From Gemmatimonadota bacterium (GTDB lineage: Bacteria; Gemmatimonadota; Gemmatimonadetes; Gemmatimonadales; GWC2-71-9): a DNA stretch of 35,255 nt. Positions 1 through 8,381 of the stretch are shown here, piece by piece; positions within the stretch are counted from its first letter, which is position 1, and each line of letters begins with the position of its first letter. The stretch is from the NCBI GenBank assembly GCA_003222055.1, contig QHUT01000144.1, positions 1 through 35,255 on the forward strand, written 5' to 3'. The position numbers and the translations under genes are program-made. The notes beneath the pieces are model-generated. The model did no database searches, was not told the origin of the DNA, and saw only the letters and a program-made list of their open reading frames with translations.

Positions 1-1
1 T

Positions 2-763
2 CGGGATCACATGATCCAGGTCATGGAGGACCCCCGGGCCCTGCTGGCGGAGATGGACCGCGCCGGCGTGTGGCGCGTGGGACTCGTCAATTATCCCTCT
101 CCCGACGTGATGGGCTTCACCGACGCGGCGAACGACTTCTCCGCGAAGTACGCCCGTGCCAACCCCGAGCGGTTGCTCCCCTACGGAGGCGTGCACCCGC
201 GGTTCACAAAAGACCCGGCGGGCGACGTGGACCGCCTGGTGGACCTGGGGATCCGGCTCGTGAAGATCCATCCGCCGCACCAGCGGTTCCCCGCGAACGC
301 GTACAGCGACGGCCTGACGGCCCTGGGGGACATCTACCGGCGCTGCGAGGAGCGCGGCCTGCCCGTGATGATCCACACCGGCACGAGCATCTTCCCGGGC
401 GCGCGCTCCAAGTACGGCAACCCGCTCGAGCTCGACGACATCGCGATCGACTTTCCCGACCTGACGATCGTGATGGCCCACGGCGGGCGGCCGCTGTACA
501 TGGAGGAAGCGTTCTTCGTGTTGCGGCGTCATTCCCGAGTCTGGCTCGATGTCTCCGGGATACCGCCCGCGCGCCTGTTGGAGTACTTTCCGCGTCTCGC
601 GGAGCTGGCGGACCGGGTCGTGTGGGGCACGGACTGGCCGAGTCCGGGGGTGAAGGACATGCGCGTGAACATCGACCAGTTTCTGGCGCTGTCCCTGAGC
701 GACTCGCACAAGAAGGCCATTCTCGAGACCAATGCGCTGGCTTTGTTCCCTGCTGCTCGCTAG
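2..763 (+). CDS. Amidohydrolase (TIM-barrel, Amidohydro_2 type), 5' end missing
   Basis: The reading frame is open to the left edge of the window, so the ATG at 11 is probably internal. Members of this metal-dependent hydrolase/decarboxylase family normally begin with a HxH metal motif near the N terminus, and none is seen here. The visible part carries the later family landmarks: LVKIHPP, VMIHTGTS (metal His), VMAHGG (metal His) and WGTDWPSPG (catalytic Asp) near the C terminus. Its 3' end overlaps the next gene by 32 nt, which suggests translational coupling. The substrate cannot be predicted. Family assignment is confident, the true start lies outside the window, and the exact reaction is unknown. 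Confidence 0.82.
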   Translation, partial: RDHMIQVMEDPRALLAEMDRAGVWRVGLVNYPSPDVMGFTDAANDFSAKYARANPERLLPYGGVHPRFTKDPAGDVDRLVDLGIRLVKIHPPHQRFPANAYSDGLTALGDIYRRCEERGLPVMIHTGTSIFPGARSKYGNPLELDDIAIDFPDLTIVMAHGGRPLYMEEAFFVLRRHSRVWLDVSGIPPARLLEYFPRLAELADRVVWGTDWPSPGVKDMRVNIDQFLALSLSDSHKKAILETNALALFPAAR

Positions 764-1481
764 TCCGGCGCTCGCCGCCGCGCAAGGCTCGGATTCTCCA
801 TCGCTCCATTTCGATTTCGCCGCCGTCCCGGCGACGCGGGATTCGTTCGTGTTCCACTTCCGCGGCCAGGAGCGCGGCTGGGCCGTGTGGCAGTACGAGA
901 TCCGGCCGCTCGAGACGACCCAACAGCTCGTGTACACCGCGCGCTCGGAATTCCGGCCCGTCGAGGAAGAGCGCGAGCGCGTGGTGCTCGACCGGCTCAC
1001 GGGGGCGCCGGTCTCCACGTTTCACCACATCGACCTGTTCTCGCCCACGAGCGACACCGTGATGGTAGAGCACGATCTCGAAGTGAGGCACGGTGAGATC
1101 TCCGGGCGCCGCCGCGTGGGCACGAAGAGCGGCGAACTGAAGATCATCCCCGTGAGCCGGCCGTTCGCGGCGGGCACGGTGCTCGCAGACTACGTTTTCA
1201 TCGCCGGTGCGGTGACCAACGTCGCGCCGGGGGATTCACTCGGCGTCCCGGCGTACAAGGAGTTCGGTGATTCGCTCACGACCCTGAGCTTTGTGGCCGA
1301 ATCGCCCACCACCATCCGGGTGCCGGCGGGGCGGTTCGACGTCCAACCGCTCAAGAGCGGCAACTTCCGGATCTTTGCGACCCGGTCCGCGCCGCGCCGC
1401 GTGGTGAAAGGCGAGACCCTGGACGGGGTGTTCGCGTTCGAGTTGGTGCACTCAGGGCCGGTCGTTCCCACCCCCGAGTGA
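732..1481 (+). CDS. Exported beta-rich protein of unknown function (DUF3108-like)
   Basis: The 249-residue product starts with a short signal peptide (MRWLCSLLLASPALAAAQG), so it is probably periplasmic or outer-membrane associated. The rest is predicted to be beta-rich, without catalytic motifs. The C-terminal third (VRVPAGRF ... SAPRRVVK ... FAFELVH) closely resembles the C terminus of the M16 peptidase-like protein encoded at 2866-4944 (VSVPAGTF ... DAPRRVLK ... FVVELVK). The same domain therefore occurs here free-standing and there as a fusion. The gene starts inside the upstream amidohydrolase, and its TGA lies in a GTGA overlap with a possible upstream start of the next gene. The DUF3108 comparison is from memory of the family and is tentative. 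Confidence 0.7.
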   Translation: MRWLCSLLLASPALAAAQGSDSPSLHFDFAAVPATRDSFVFHFRGQERGWAVWQYEIRPLETTQQLVYTARSEFRPVEEERERVVLDRLTGAPVSTFHHIDLFSPTSDTVMVEHDLEVRHGEISGRRRVGTKSGELKIIPVSRPFAAGTVLADYVFIAGAVTNVAPGDSLGVPAYKEFGDSLTTLSFVAESPTTIRVPAGRFDVQPLKSGNFRIFATRSAPRRVVKGETLDGVFAFELVHSGPVVPTPE

Positions 1482-1519
1482 GCGGCGGAGCGGTTTCCTT
1501 CCTGCAACGGAGTCGCCGC

Positions 1520-2869
1520 ATGCGTGATGTGGGCGTGCTGGGCGGAGTCCTGGTATGGCTCGCTCCCGCGCTGGCGGCCCAGGCCGGCCGCATCTCCTAC
1601 GAGGCGTTCACGCTGCCCAACGGCCTGCACGTCCTGTACTCCGAAGATCATTCGGCGCCGATCGTGTCGGTGGACGTATGGTACAACACCGGCTCGCGCA
1701 ACGAGCGTCCGGGTCGGTCCGGCTTCGCGCACCTGTTCGAGCACATGATGTTCGAAGGCTCCGCCCACGTGAAGAAGGGCGAGCACTTCCAGCTGATTTC
1801 GCGCGCCGGCGGCTCGGAAAACGGCAGCACGGCGGAAGACCGCACCAACTACTACGAGACGATCCCCTCGAACCGCTTGAACCTCGCGCTCTGGTTGGAG
1901 GCGGATCGCATGCGCTCGCTCGCCATCACGGACGAGAACTTCCACAACCAGCGGGAGACCGTGAAGGAAGAGCGCCGGCTGCGGGTCGACAATCAGCCGT
2001 ATGCGCCGGCCTTCATCGACGGCATGACGTGGCCGTTCGACAGCGCCACGTGCTTCGCCTATGCCCACACCGTCATCGGATCGATCGACGACCTGAACGC
2101 CGGCCAGCTGTCCGACGTCCAGGCCTTCTTCGATACCTATTACGCCCCGAACAACGCGACGCTCGTCGTGGTCGGTGACTTCCGGCCGCTCGAGCTGCGC
2201 CGCTTCGTCAACCAGTACTTCAGCGAGATTCCACGGCACCCCGATCCGCCACCCGTGAGCTGCGCCAGCCGGGTCGGGCGGGGCCCGATGCGGCGAGAGC
2301 TCACGGACGCGCACGCTAATCTCCCGGCGGTGATGCGCATTTACCGCGTGCCGCCGCACGCCGATCCGGACACGCCGGCGCTGGAGCTGCTCAACGTGAT
2401 CCTGGGAGAGGGCGAGAGCTCGCGGCTCAACGTGGATCTCGTGCGGCGGGAGAAGGCGGCGCTCGGCACGCAGGTGGCGATGAACCCCATCGATTCGCGG
2501 CGCGGGCCCGGCGTGCTGCTGGCGCTGGCCATCGCCAACCAGGGCGTCGATCCCCTCAAGCTCGATACGCTGGTCGCGGCGCAGCTCGACAGCCTGCGGG
2601 CCGGCGGCGTCACCGGCGAAGAGCTCACGAAGGCGAAGAACACGTTCCGCTCGGGCTTCATTCACGGGCGCGAAACGACGCTCGGCAAGGCCGAAGAGCT
2701 GCAGCACTACGACATGTTCCACGCGTCCCCCGCCGAGATCAACACCGACCTGGAGCGCTTCCTGGCGGTCACCGCCGACGACATCCGGCGTGTGGCGGGA
2801 AAGTATCTCGACCCGGCGAACGCGCTCGTGATCATCGTGAAGCCGGCGGCGAGCGGGGTGACGCAGTGA
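1520..2869 (+). CDS. M16 family zinc metallopeptidase, catalytic subunit
   Basis: A 449-residue insulinase/pitrilysin-family peptidase. The zinc motif HxxEH is intact (H71, E74, H75 in AHLFEHMMFEG). The downstream glutamate is supplied by E150/E151 (RETVKEERR), at the usual spacing of about 75 residues. The N terminus is a signal peptide (VGVLGGVLVWLAPALAAQA), so it acts in the cell envelope. I chose the ATG at 1520 because GGAG sits 7 nt upstream and the signal peptide begins there; an in-frame GTG at 1478 overlaps the previous stop but has no ribosome site. It is followed by a GTGA overlap with a second M16 gene, the usual two-gene layout of bacterial M16B peptidases that work as heterodimers and degrade unfolded peptides. 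Confidence 0.92.
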   Translation: MRDVGVLGGVLVWLAPALAAQAGRISYEAFTLPNGLHVLYSEDHSAPIVSVDVWYNTGSRNERPGRSGFAHLFEHMMFEGSAHVKKGEHFQLISRAGGSENGSTAEDRTNYYETIPSNRLNLALWLEADRMRSLAITDENFHNQRETVKEERRLRVDNQPYAPAFIDGMTWPFDSATCFAYAHTVIGSIDDLNAGQLSDVQAFFDTYYAPNNATLVVVGDFRPLELRRFVNQYFSEIPRHPDPPPVSCASRVGRGPMRRELTDAHANLPAVMRIYRVPPHADPDTPALELLNVILGEGESSRLNVDLVRREKAALGTQVAMNPIDSRRGPGVLLALAIANQGVDPLKLDTLVAAQLDSLRAGGVTGEELTKAKNTFRSGFIHGRETTLGKAEELQHYDMFHASPAEINTDLERFLAVTADDIRRVAGKYLDPANALVIIVKPAASGVTQ

Positions 2870-4944
2870 GACGGGCGGCGCTCGCGCTGCTGGCCGTCGT
2901 GCCGGCCCTCCGGCTGTCCGCCCAGGGCTTCCCCACCGAGCCTCCCAAGCCCACCCGGCTCGCGCCGGTCCGCTTTCCACCGTTCAAAGAGGCGACGCTT
3001 CCCAACGGGCTCGCGCTCGTCGTGATCGAGCACCACGAGCAGCCCGTGGTTTCGGTGAGTCTCGCCTTCCGCGCGGGCGCCATCTACGACCCGGCCGGCA
3101 AGGAGGGCCTGTCCGAGCTCACCGCCGAGCTGCTCTCCAAGGGCACGGCGACGCGCACCGCGGAGCAGATCGCCTCGACCATCGAGGGCGTGGGCGGGCA
3201 CCTGTCGGCGAGCTCGGCGGACGACTTCCTCACGATCTCGGTCGACGCCCTCAGCGACCAGCTCGAGCTCGTGTTCGACCTGCTGGGAGACGTGACACTG
3301 CACTCGACGTTCCCGACGAGCGAGCTGGAGCTGGCCCGCACGCGCTCACTTTCTGCGCTTGCGCTCCAGCTGTCGCAGCCCGGCGCCGTGGCGCAGCGCT
3401 TCTTCGCGAGCGAGATCTACGGTCGCAATCCCTACGGGCGCAGCCCGACGCGCGAGAGCTACCGCGCCGTCACGGCGGAAGACGTCGCGCAGTTCGCGCG
3501 CGAGCGGCTGCGGCCGGCGGGCGCCCTCCTCGTGGTCGCCGGCGACGTCACCGACGCTCAGGTGCGGGACCTCGTCGCCAAAGCGTTCGCGGGCTGGAGC
3601 GGAGCGCCGCCATCCGGCCCCGCCCTGCCCGCCCCCATCACGCGCCTCGCGCCGGAGATCCTGCTGGTGCACCGGCCGGGTTCGGCACAGGCCAACATCG
3701 TGGCAGGCAACCCCACGATTCTGCCCACCGACCCGGTCTACTATGCCGGGCGTGTCGCGTCGCAGGTGCTCGGGGGCGGCGCCGACTCCCGGCTGTTCCT
3801 CATCTTGCGCGAGCAGAAGAGCTGGACGTACGGCGCGTACGCCTCGCTCCGTCGGCACCGCGGCCTGGGCTACTGGCAGGCGACCGCCGAGGTGCGCACC
3901 AACGTGACGGACAGCGCGCTGGTCGAGCTGCTGCATCAGATCGACCGGATCCGGACGGTCGTCATTCCCGATTCGGAACTCACGGCGGCGAAGGGCTTTC
4001 TCGTGGGCTCGTTTCCGCTCACGATCGAGACGCCGAGCCAGATCGCGAGCCAGGTGGCGAACGCGAAGCTCCTCGGGTTGGGGGACGACTACCTGCGCCT
4101 GTATCGGGAGCGCCTCAGTGCCGTCTCGGGGCTCCAGGCGCGGGCCGCGGCCGCGCGGCTGTTCCGCCGCAGCGCGCTGACCATCGTGGTCGTGGGCGAC
4201 GGCGCCAGGCTGTACGACCGGCTCAAGGCCATCGGTCCCGTCCGTATCGTGGACGTCGACGGCCACCCGCTCACTCCCTCCGGCTTGAATCCGCCGGCCG
4301 CTCCCGTGGCGCTCGACCTCGCGCAGTTCGCGGCGCGCTTGGACAGCGCACGCGTCTTGGTCCAGGGCAACCCGGTGGGGTTTACGGTCTCCGAGGTGCG
4401 CCGGCCGGGGGACTCGCTGGTCTACACGGAGCGGAGCAATCTCGGGAACGGCGCCTTCCAGCAGCAGACGACGCTGGTGCTCGATCCGGCGGACGGATCG
4501 GTGCGGCAGGTGGACCAGGTGACGACACAGCAGGGCCAGAGGGCCGAAACCCACCTGACCTACGCGGCGGGCCGCGCCAAGGGATCGAGCTCCGCGCCGC
4601 AGCAGGACGGCTCCGTGAAGCGGTTCGACGTCGACACGGCGCTACCGCCCGGCACCATCGACGAAAACGCGGTGCCGTTCGTGGTGCCGGCCCTGCCGCT
4701 CGCCGCCGGCAAGACGTTCACGATGACGTTCTTCACGCCGAGCGAGAACGCGATCAAAGTGCTCACGTTCAAGGTCGGCAGTCCGGAATCGGTGAGCGTG
4801 CCCGCCGGCACGTTCCAGGCCTTTCGAATCGACGCGACCGGGTCGCGCGTGCCGTTCACGATGTACGTCACCAGCGACGCTCCCCGGCGCGTGCTCAAGA
4901 CCGAGTTTGCCGGCCAACCGTTCGTCGTCGAGCTCGTGAAGTAG
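2866..4944 (+). CDS. M16-like non-catalytic partner fused to a C-terminal beta-rich domain
   Basis: A 692-residue exported protein (signal peptide MRRAALALLAVVPALRLSAQ). It starts at a GTG overlapping the TGA of the catalytic M16 gene, so the pair should be made together. Residues 40-460 follow the M16 fold, but where HxxEH should lie the sequence is ELTAE (residues 84-88), so the zinc ligands are gone. It is best read as the substrate-binding partner of the upstream peptidase, as in mitochondrial processing peptidase alpha/beta pairs. The last ~220 residues form an extra domain matching the C terminus of the small exported protein encoded at 732-1481 (VPAGTF, APRRVLK). Standard M16B partners are about 420-480 residues, so this fusion is unusual. 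Confidence 0.88.
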   Translation: MRRAALALLAVVPALRLSAQGFPTEPPKPTRLAPVRFPPFKEATLPNGLALVVIEHHEQPVVSVSLAFRAGAIYDPAGKEGLSELTAELLSKGTATRTAEQIASTIEGVGGHLSASSADDFLTISVDALSDQLELVFDLLGDVTLHSTFPTSELELARTRSLSALALQLSQPGAVAQRFFASEIYGRNPYGRSPTRESYRAVTAEDVAQFARERLRPAGALLVVAGDVTDAQVRDLVAKAFAGWSGAPPSGPALPAPITRLAPEILLVHRPGSAQANIVAGNPTILPTDPVYYAGRVASQVLGGGADSRLFLILREQKSWTYGAYASLRRHRGLGYWQATAEVRTNVTDSALVELLHQIDRIRTVVIPDSELTAAKGFLVGSFPLTIETPSQIASQVANAKLLGLGDDYLRLYRERLSAVSGLQARAAAARLFRRSALTIVVVGDGARLYDRLKAIGPVRIVDVDGHPLTPSGLNPPAAPVALDLAQFAARLDSARVLVQGNPVGFTVSEVRRPGDSLVYTERSNLGNGAFQQQTTLVLDPADGSVRQVDQVTTQQGQRAETHLTYAAGRAKGSSSAPQQDGSVKRFDVDTALPPGTIDENAVPFVVPALPLAAGKTFTMTFFTPSENAIKVLTFKVGSPESVSVPAGTFQAFRIDATGSRVPFTMYVTSDAPRRVLKTEFAGQPFVVELVK

Positions 4945-4966
4945 CCCAACGCGGAGGACATCCAGC

Positions 4967-6412
4967 ATGCGGCACGTGTGGCTTCTGCTGCTCGCCGTCA
5001 TCATGATGGGCGGGTGCGCGACTGGGGCGGTCCGTTCGGCCCGGGACGCGGGCCCGGCCCCCGCTCCCGCGGCGGCCCCGGCGCCCGCGAAGCCGGGGAC
5101 GGGCGAGTCCTCGAGCGTCGATCGCGAGCAGTACCCCTCGACCTACCAGCGTCATCCCAATCCGCCGGTGGTGATCCGCAATGCGACGATCATGACCGCG
5201 GCCGGTCCGGAGATTCCCAATGGGTCGATCGTCCTCAAGGACGGCCGCATCGTCGCGGTGGGGGCGAAGGTCGACGCCCCCGCTGGGGCGGTCGTGGTGG
5301 ACGGGACCGGGAAATTCGTGACACCCGGCCTGATCGACGAGCATTCACACCTCGGCGTGTACGCCGCCCCCGGCACCGAGGCGGAGTCTGACGGCAACGA
5401 GGCGACGAATCCGGTGACCGCGGAAGTGTGGGCCGAGCACTCGTTCTGGCCGCAGGACCCGCAAATCCCGCTGGCCATCGCCGGGGGCATCACGACGATT
5501 CAGGCACTCCCCGGCTCGGCCAACCTGATCGGCGGCCGGAGCGCGATCCTGAAGCTCATCCCAGCCCGCACGGTCCAGGAGATGAAATTTCCCGGCGCCC
5601 GCTATGGCCTGAAGATGGCGTGCGGGGAGAATCCCAAGCGCGTGTACGGGCAGAAAGGCGGGCCGTCGACGCGCATGGGCAACATGGCGGGCTACCGCAA
5701 CGCGTTCGCCCAGGCCGAGGGATATCGGCGCAAGTGGGACAAGTGGAACAAGGATCACCAGGGCGATCCCCCCGATCGCAACCTCAAGCTCGAGACGCTG
5801 GCGGAGGTGCTGCGCGGCGATATCTACGTGCAGAATCACTGCTATCGCGCCGATGAAATGGCGCAGATGCTCGACCTCGGCCGCGAGTTCGGATTCCCGT
5901 TCCGCTCCTTCCACCACGCGGTGGAGGCGTACAAGATCCGCGACCTGCTGGCGGCGGCCGGTACGGGCGCCGCGGTGTGGGCGGACTGGTGGGGCTTCAA
6001 AGAAGAAGCGATGGACGGGATCAAGGAGAACGCCGCGCTGCTCCAGCAGGCAGGGGTGCGCGTCAACATCCACTCGGACAGCCCGAGCGGCATTCAGCGA
6101 CTCAACCAGGAGGCGGCCAAGGCGATGTACGCGGGGGTACGGGCGGGGATTCCCATCACCCGCGACCAGGCGATTCGGTGGGTCACGGCCAACCCCGCCT
6201 GGGCCATCGGGCTCGACTCGCTCATCGGCACGCTCGAGCCCGGCAAGATGGCCGACGTCGTCGTGTGGTCGGGCGATCCCTTCTCGGTGTACGCCAAGGC
6301 CGTGCAGGTCTACAACGACGGCTGGCTGGTGTACGACCGCGGCGATGCCACGCACCAACCGCGCACCGACTTCGAGCTCGGCCAGGTACCGCCGCCGGGG
6401 AGCGACCGATGA
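4967..6412 (+). CDS. Amidohydrolase lipoprotein (imidazolonepropionase-like)
   Basis: A 481-residue product. Its N terminus is a lipoprotein-type signal with Cys17 (MMGGC), followed by a Pro/Ala-rich spacer at residues ~28-45. The cyclic-amidohydrolase barrel follows, with its metal set intact: H126 and H128 in LIDEHSHLG, H291 in QNHCYRAD, H316/H317 in SFHHAVEA and D371 in NIHSDSPSG. The typical ending GTLEPGKMADVVVWSGDPF is present. A GGAGG at 4951-4955 precedes the ATG. The family hydrolyses cyclic amides or dipeptides, and the exact substrate is unknown. The stop codon overlaps the start of a second amidohydrolase (ATGA), so the two are co-translated. Next to an exported peptidase pair, use of peptides or amides in the envelope is plausible. 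Confidence 0.88.
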   Translation: MRHVWLLLLAVIMMGGCATGAVRSARDAGPAPAPAAAPAPAKPGTGESSSVDREQYPSTYQRHPNPPVVIRNATIMTAAGPEIPNGSIVLKDGRIVAVGAKVDAPAGAVVVDGTGKFVTPGLIDEHSHLGVYAAPGTEAESDGNEATNPVTAEVWAEHSFWPQDPQIPLAIAGGITTIQALPGSANLIGGRSAILKLIPARTVQEMKFPGARYGLKMACGENPKRVYGQKGGPSTRMGNMAGYRNAFAQAEGYRRKWDKWNKDHQGDPPDRNLKLETLAEVLRGDIYVQNHCYRADEMAQMLDLGREFGFPFRSFHHAVEAYKIRDLLAAAGTGAAVWADWWGFKEEAMDGIKENAALLQQAGVRVNIHSDSPSGIQRLNQEAAKAMYAGVRAGIPITRDQAIRWVTANPAWAIGLDSLIGTLEPGKMADVVVWSGDPFSVYAKAVQVYNDGWLVYDRGDATHQPRTDFELGQVPPPGSDR

Positions 6413-7617
6413 TCGCGTTCCTGCTCGCGCAAACGATCGCGATCACGGGGGGGACGGTGTACCCCGTCTCGGGTCCCAAGCTCACCAACGCCACAGTGCT
6501 GATCCGCGACGGCAAGATCGTCGCGGTGGGCACCGGGGTGGCCACGCCATCGGACGCGACCCGCATCGACGCGCAGGGAAAGTGGGTGACGCCGGGGCTG
6601 ATCGACGGTGCGGGCCAGGTGGGGCTGGTCGAGATCGGTGCCGTGGCGGGGACGCGCGAGGGCGCGGTGCGGGGTGACACGATCGCCGCGGCGTTCAACG
6701 TGGCGGAGGGGATCAACCCCGCGTCGGTGCTGATCCCGGTGACGCGGATCGAGGGCATCACGACGGTGCTCGCCACGCCCACGGGGAACCTCGTGAGCGG
6801 GCAGGCCGTGCTGATCGATCTCGACGGCACCACGATCGAGCAGATGCTCGTGAAATCGCCGGCGGGCGTCGTCCTCGACGACTCGGAGACCGGGAAGGAC
6901 TACGCCGGCGGCTCGCGGGCGGCGCTGGCCGAGCGCGTCCGGCGCGTGTTCCGGGACGCGCTCGAGTTCGAGCGGCGCCGCGCCGATTTCAACCGGGCCC
7001 AGATTCGCCCTCTCTCGGCGTCGGCGGCGGATCTGGAGGCCCTGCTCCCGGTGCTGCACGGCCAGGAGCCCTTGATCGCGTACGCCAACCGGCGGAGCGA
7101 CATCGCGACCGCGTTGCGGCTGGCGCGCGAGTTCAAGCTGAAGCTGGTGCTCGCGGGCGCGCAGGAGGCGTGGCAGATCGCCGGCGAGATCGCCCGCGCG
7201 GGCGTGCCCGCCCTGGTCGAGCCGCTCGACGACATCCCGTCGTACGACGCCCTCGGCGTGCGGTATGAAAACGCCGCGTTGCTCGCCAAGGCCGGCGTGA
7301 AAGTCGCCCTGATGGAGACCGACTCGCATAACTCCCGCAACCTGCGCCAGGAGGCTGGGAACGCGGTCGCCTACGGCATGGCCTGGGAGCAGGCGCTGCG
7401 CGCCGTCACGCTGTCGCCGGCGGAGATCTTCGGCGTGGCCGATCGCTACGGCTCGCTCGAGCCCGGCAAGGTCGCCAACGTCGTGGTGTGGTCGGGCGAC
7501 CCGTTCGAGTTCACGACCGGGGTGGAGCACGTGCTGATCCACGGGAAGGAGATTCCCTTGAAGAGCCGGCAGACGGAGCTGCTGGAGCGGTACCGGAAAC
7601 TGCCGCCTGCGTACTAG
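6409..7617 (+). CDS. Amidohydrolase paralogue lacking metal-binding histidines
   Basis: A 402-residue protein starting at ATG 6409, which overlaps the preceding TGA by 4 nt; the frame is open far upstream, but that part is the antisense-like shadow of the previous gene. The fold is the same as its neighbour: beta-sandwich start (GGTVYPVSGPKL), LIDGAGQVG, and ending GSLEPGKVANVVVWSGDPF. The metal ligands are lost: HSH becomes AGQ (residues 68-70), the histidine of the RAD helix becomes Ala in AYANRRSD, and HH becomes AG in VLAGAQEAW. Only the Asp of METDSHNS remains. It is therefore probably inactive, or uses different chemistry, and may be a structural partner of the active upstream enzyme. 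The N terminus (MIAFLLAQT) is a weak export signal at best. Confidence 0.85.
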   Translation: MIAFLLAQTIAITGGTVYPVSGPKLTNATVLIRDGKIVAVGTGVATPSDATRIDAQGKWVTPGLIDGAGQVGLVEIGAVAGTREGAVRGDTIAAAFNVAEGINPASVLIPVTRIEGITTVLATPTGNLVSGQAVLIDLDGTTIEQMLVKSPAGVVLDDSETGKDYAGGSRAALAERVRRVFRDALEFERRRADFNRAQIRPLSASAADLEALLPVLHGQEPLIAYANRRSDIATALRLAREFKLKLVLAGAQEAWQIAGEIARAGVPALVEPLDDIPSYDALGVRYENAALLAKAGVKVALMETDSHNSRNLRQEAGNAVAYGMAWEQALRAVTLSPAEIFGVADRYGSLEPGKVANVVVWSGDPFEFTTGVEHVLIHGKEIPLKSRQTELLERYRKLPPAY

Positions 7618-7707
7618 GACGGAACAGGGTGGTAGAAGACGGGAGAGGGCGGTAGAGGTCGACTCCTCTACCGCCCTCTGCACCTTCTACCGTCTTCAAC
7701 CGTCCTA
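7615..7707. terminator. Nested inverted repeat, probable bidirectional terminator
   Basis: Between the convergent amidohydrolase gene and rpmA lies a perfect 15-bp inverted repeat (arms 7644-7658 and 7665-7679, 6-nt loop). It is enclosed by further pairing: 7631-7642 with 7690-7701 (one mismatch) and 7615-7622 with 7700-7707 (taggacgg/ccgtccta). The outer arms contain the stop codons of both genes. The stem is long and G+C-rich but has no T-run on either side. It would end or protect transcripts from both directions. Confidence 0.7.
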
Positions 7708-7962
7708 GTTCTTCGGATACACGCTCACCCGGTAGCGCTTCTTGTTCTTGTGCTCGAACCGCACCTGGCCGTCGACGACGGTGAACAGCGTGTCATCGGA
7801 GGCCCGGCGCACGTTCAAGCCGGGATGGAACTTGGTTCCGCGCTGTTTCACGAGGATCGTGCCCGCGGTGACGAGCTCCCCGGCGAAGCGTTTCACGCCG
7901 AGATACTTCGGCCCGGAATCGCGGCCGTTGCGCGAGGACCCGACACCTTTCTTGTGTGCCAT
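7705..7962 (-). CDS. rpmA: 50S ribosomal protein L27
   Basis: The 85-residue product begins [16 protein letters not shown] and continues [30 protein letters not shown] and the Lys/Arg-rich end typical of bacterial L27. This protein binds near the peptidyl-transferase centre of the large subunit. The N terminus has no cleavable extension of the Firmicutes type. It lies 8 nt downstream of rplU on the same strand, the conserved L21-L27 operon, and transcription runs into the nested inverted repeat at 7615-7707. Confidence 0.97.
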   Translation of the reverse strand: MAHKKGVGSSRNGRDSGPKYLGVKRFAGELVTAGTILVKQRGTKFHPGLNVRRASDDTLFTVVDGQVRFEHKNKKRYRVSVYPKN

Positions 7963-7970
7963 GTACTCCC

Positions 7971-8294
7971 TCAGTCGCCCTTGAGCTTGACGTCGGCGAT
8001 CTTGATTTCCGTGAACTGCTGGCGGTGCCCGCCGTGGCGCCGGTAGCCGGTGCGCCGGGCGAAACGGTAGATCTTGATCTTCTTGCCCTTGCCGTGGCGC
8101 ACGATCTCGGCGGTCACCTTCGCCCCTTTCACCACCGGCTTTCCCGCGTGCACCTGCTTGCCATCGCTCGCGAGCAGGACCTGATCGAACGTCACCTTGC
8201 TCCCGGGCTCGGCCGCGAGCAACGGGACCTTGATGGTGACCCCGGGCTCGGCGCGGAATTGCGCCCCACCGGTCGAAAAAATGGCGTAGGTCAT
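7971..8294 (-). CDS. rplU: 50S ribosomal protein L21
   Basis: The 107-residue product ([18 protein letters not shown] ... [28 protein letters not shown]) matches L21, including the conserved basic RRxGxRRxxGHRQ motif that contacts 23S rRNA. It is the first gene of the rplU-rpmA pair. A strong promoter-like pair lies immediately upstream, and no Shine-Dalgarno site precedes the ATG (GCCCTC before ATG), so a nearly leaderless mRNA is expected. Confidence 0.97.
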   Translation of the reverse strand: MTYAIFSTGGAQFRAEPGVTIKVPLLAAEPGSKVTFDQVLLASDGKQVHAGKPVVKGAKVTAEIVRHGKGKKIKIYRFARRTGYRRHGGHRQQFTEIKIADVKLKGD

Positions 8295-8303
8295 GAGGGC
8301 GGA

Positions 8304-8332
8304 ACTCTACTCGTGGCTTGGAGTTCGGTCAA
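8304..8332 (-). promoter_or_regulatory. Sigma-70-type promoter of rplU-rpmA
   Basis: Read on the - strand, TTGACC (8332-8327) and TAGAGT (8309-8304) are separated by exactly 17 nt. Transcription would start near 8297, only 2-4 nt before the rplU ATG at 8294. The boxes and spacing are seen directly; activity is inferred. Confidence 0.62.
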
Positions 8333-8381
8333 GGGGGTGCGCGGCGCGCGGGAGCGACCGCGCACGGCGTACTGCGTACCC

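Noticed and set aside
1190-2980. 596-residue - strand frame opposite the M16 gene
   Set aside because: Arg/His-rich composition without motifs; the + strand peptidase has clear catalytic motifs and a signal peptide.
5977-6408. Long upstream extension of the second amidohydrolase frame
   Set aside because: It overlaps the well-supported upstream amidohydrolase in another frame, is Arg/Gly-rich, and the family N terminus begins at 6409 with an ATGA overlap.
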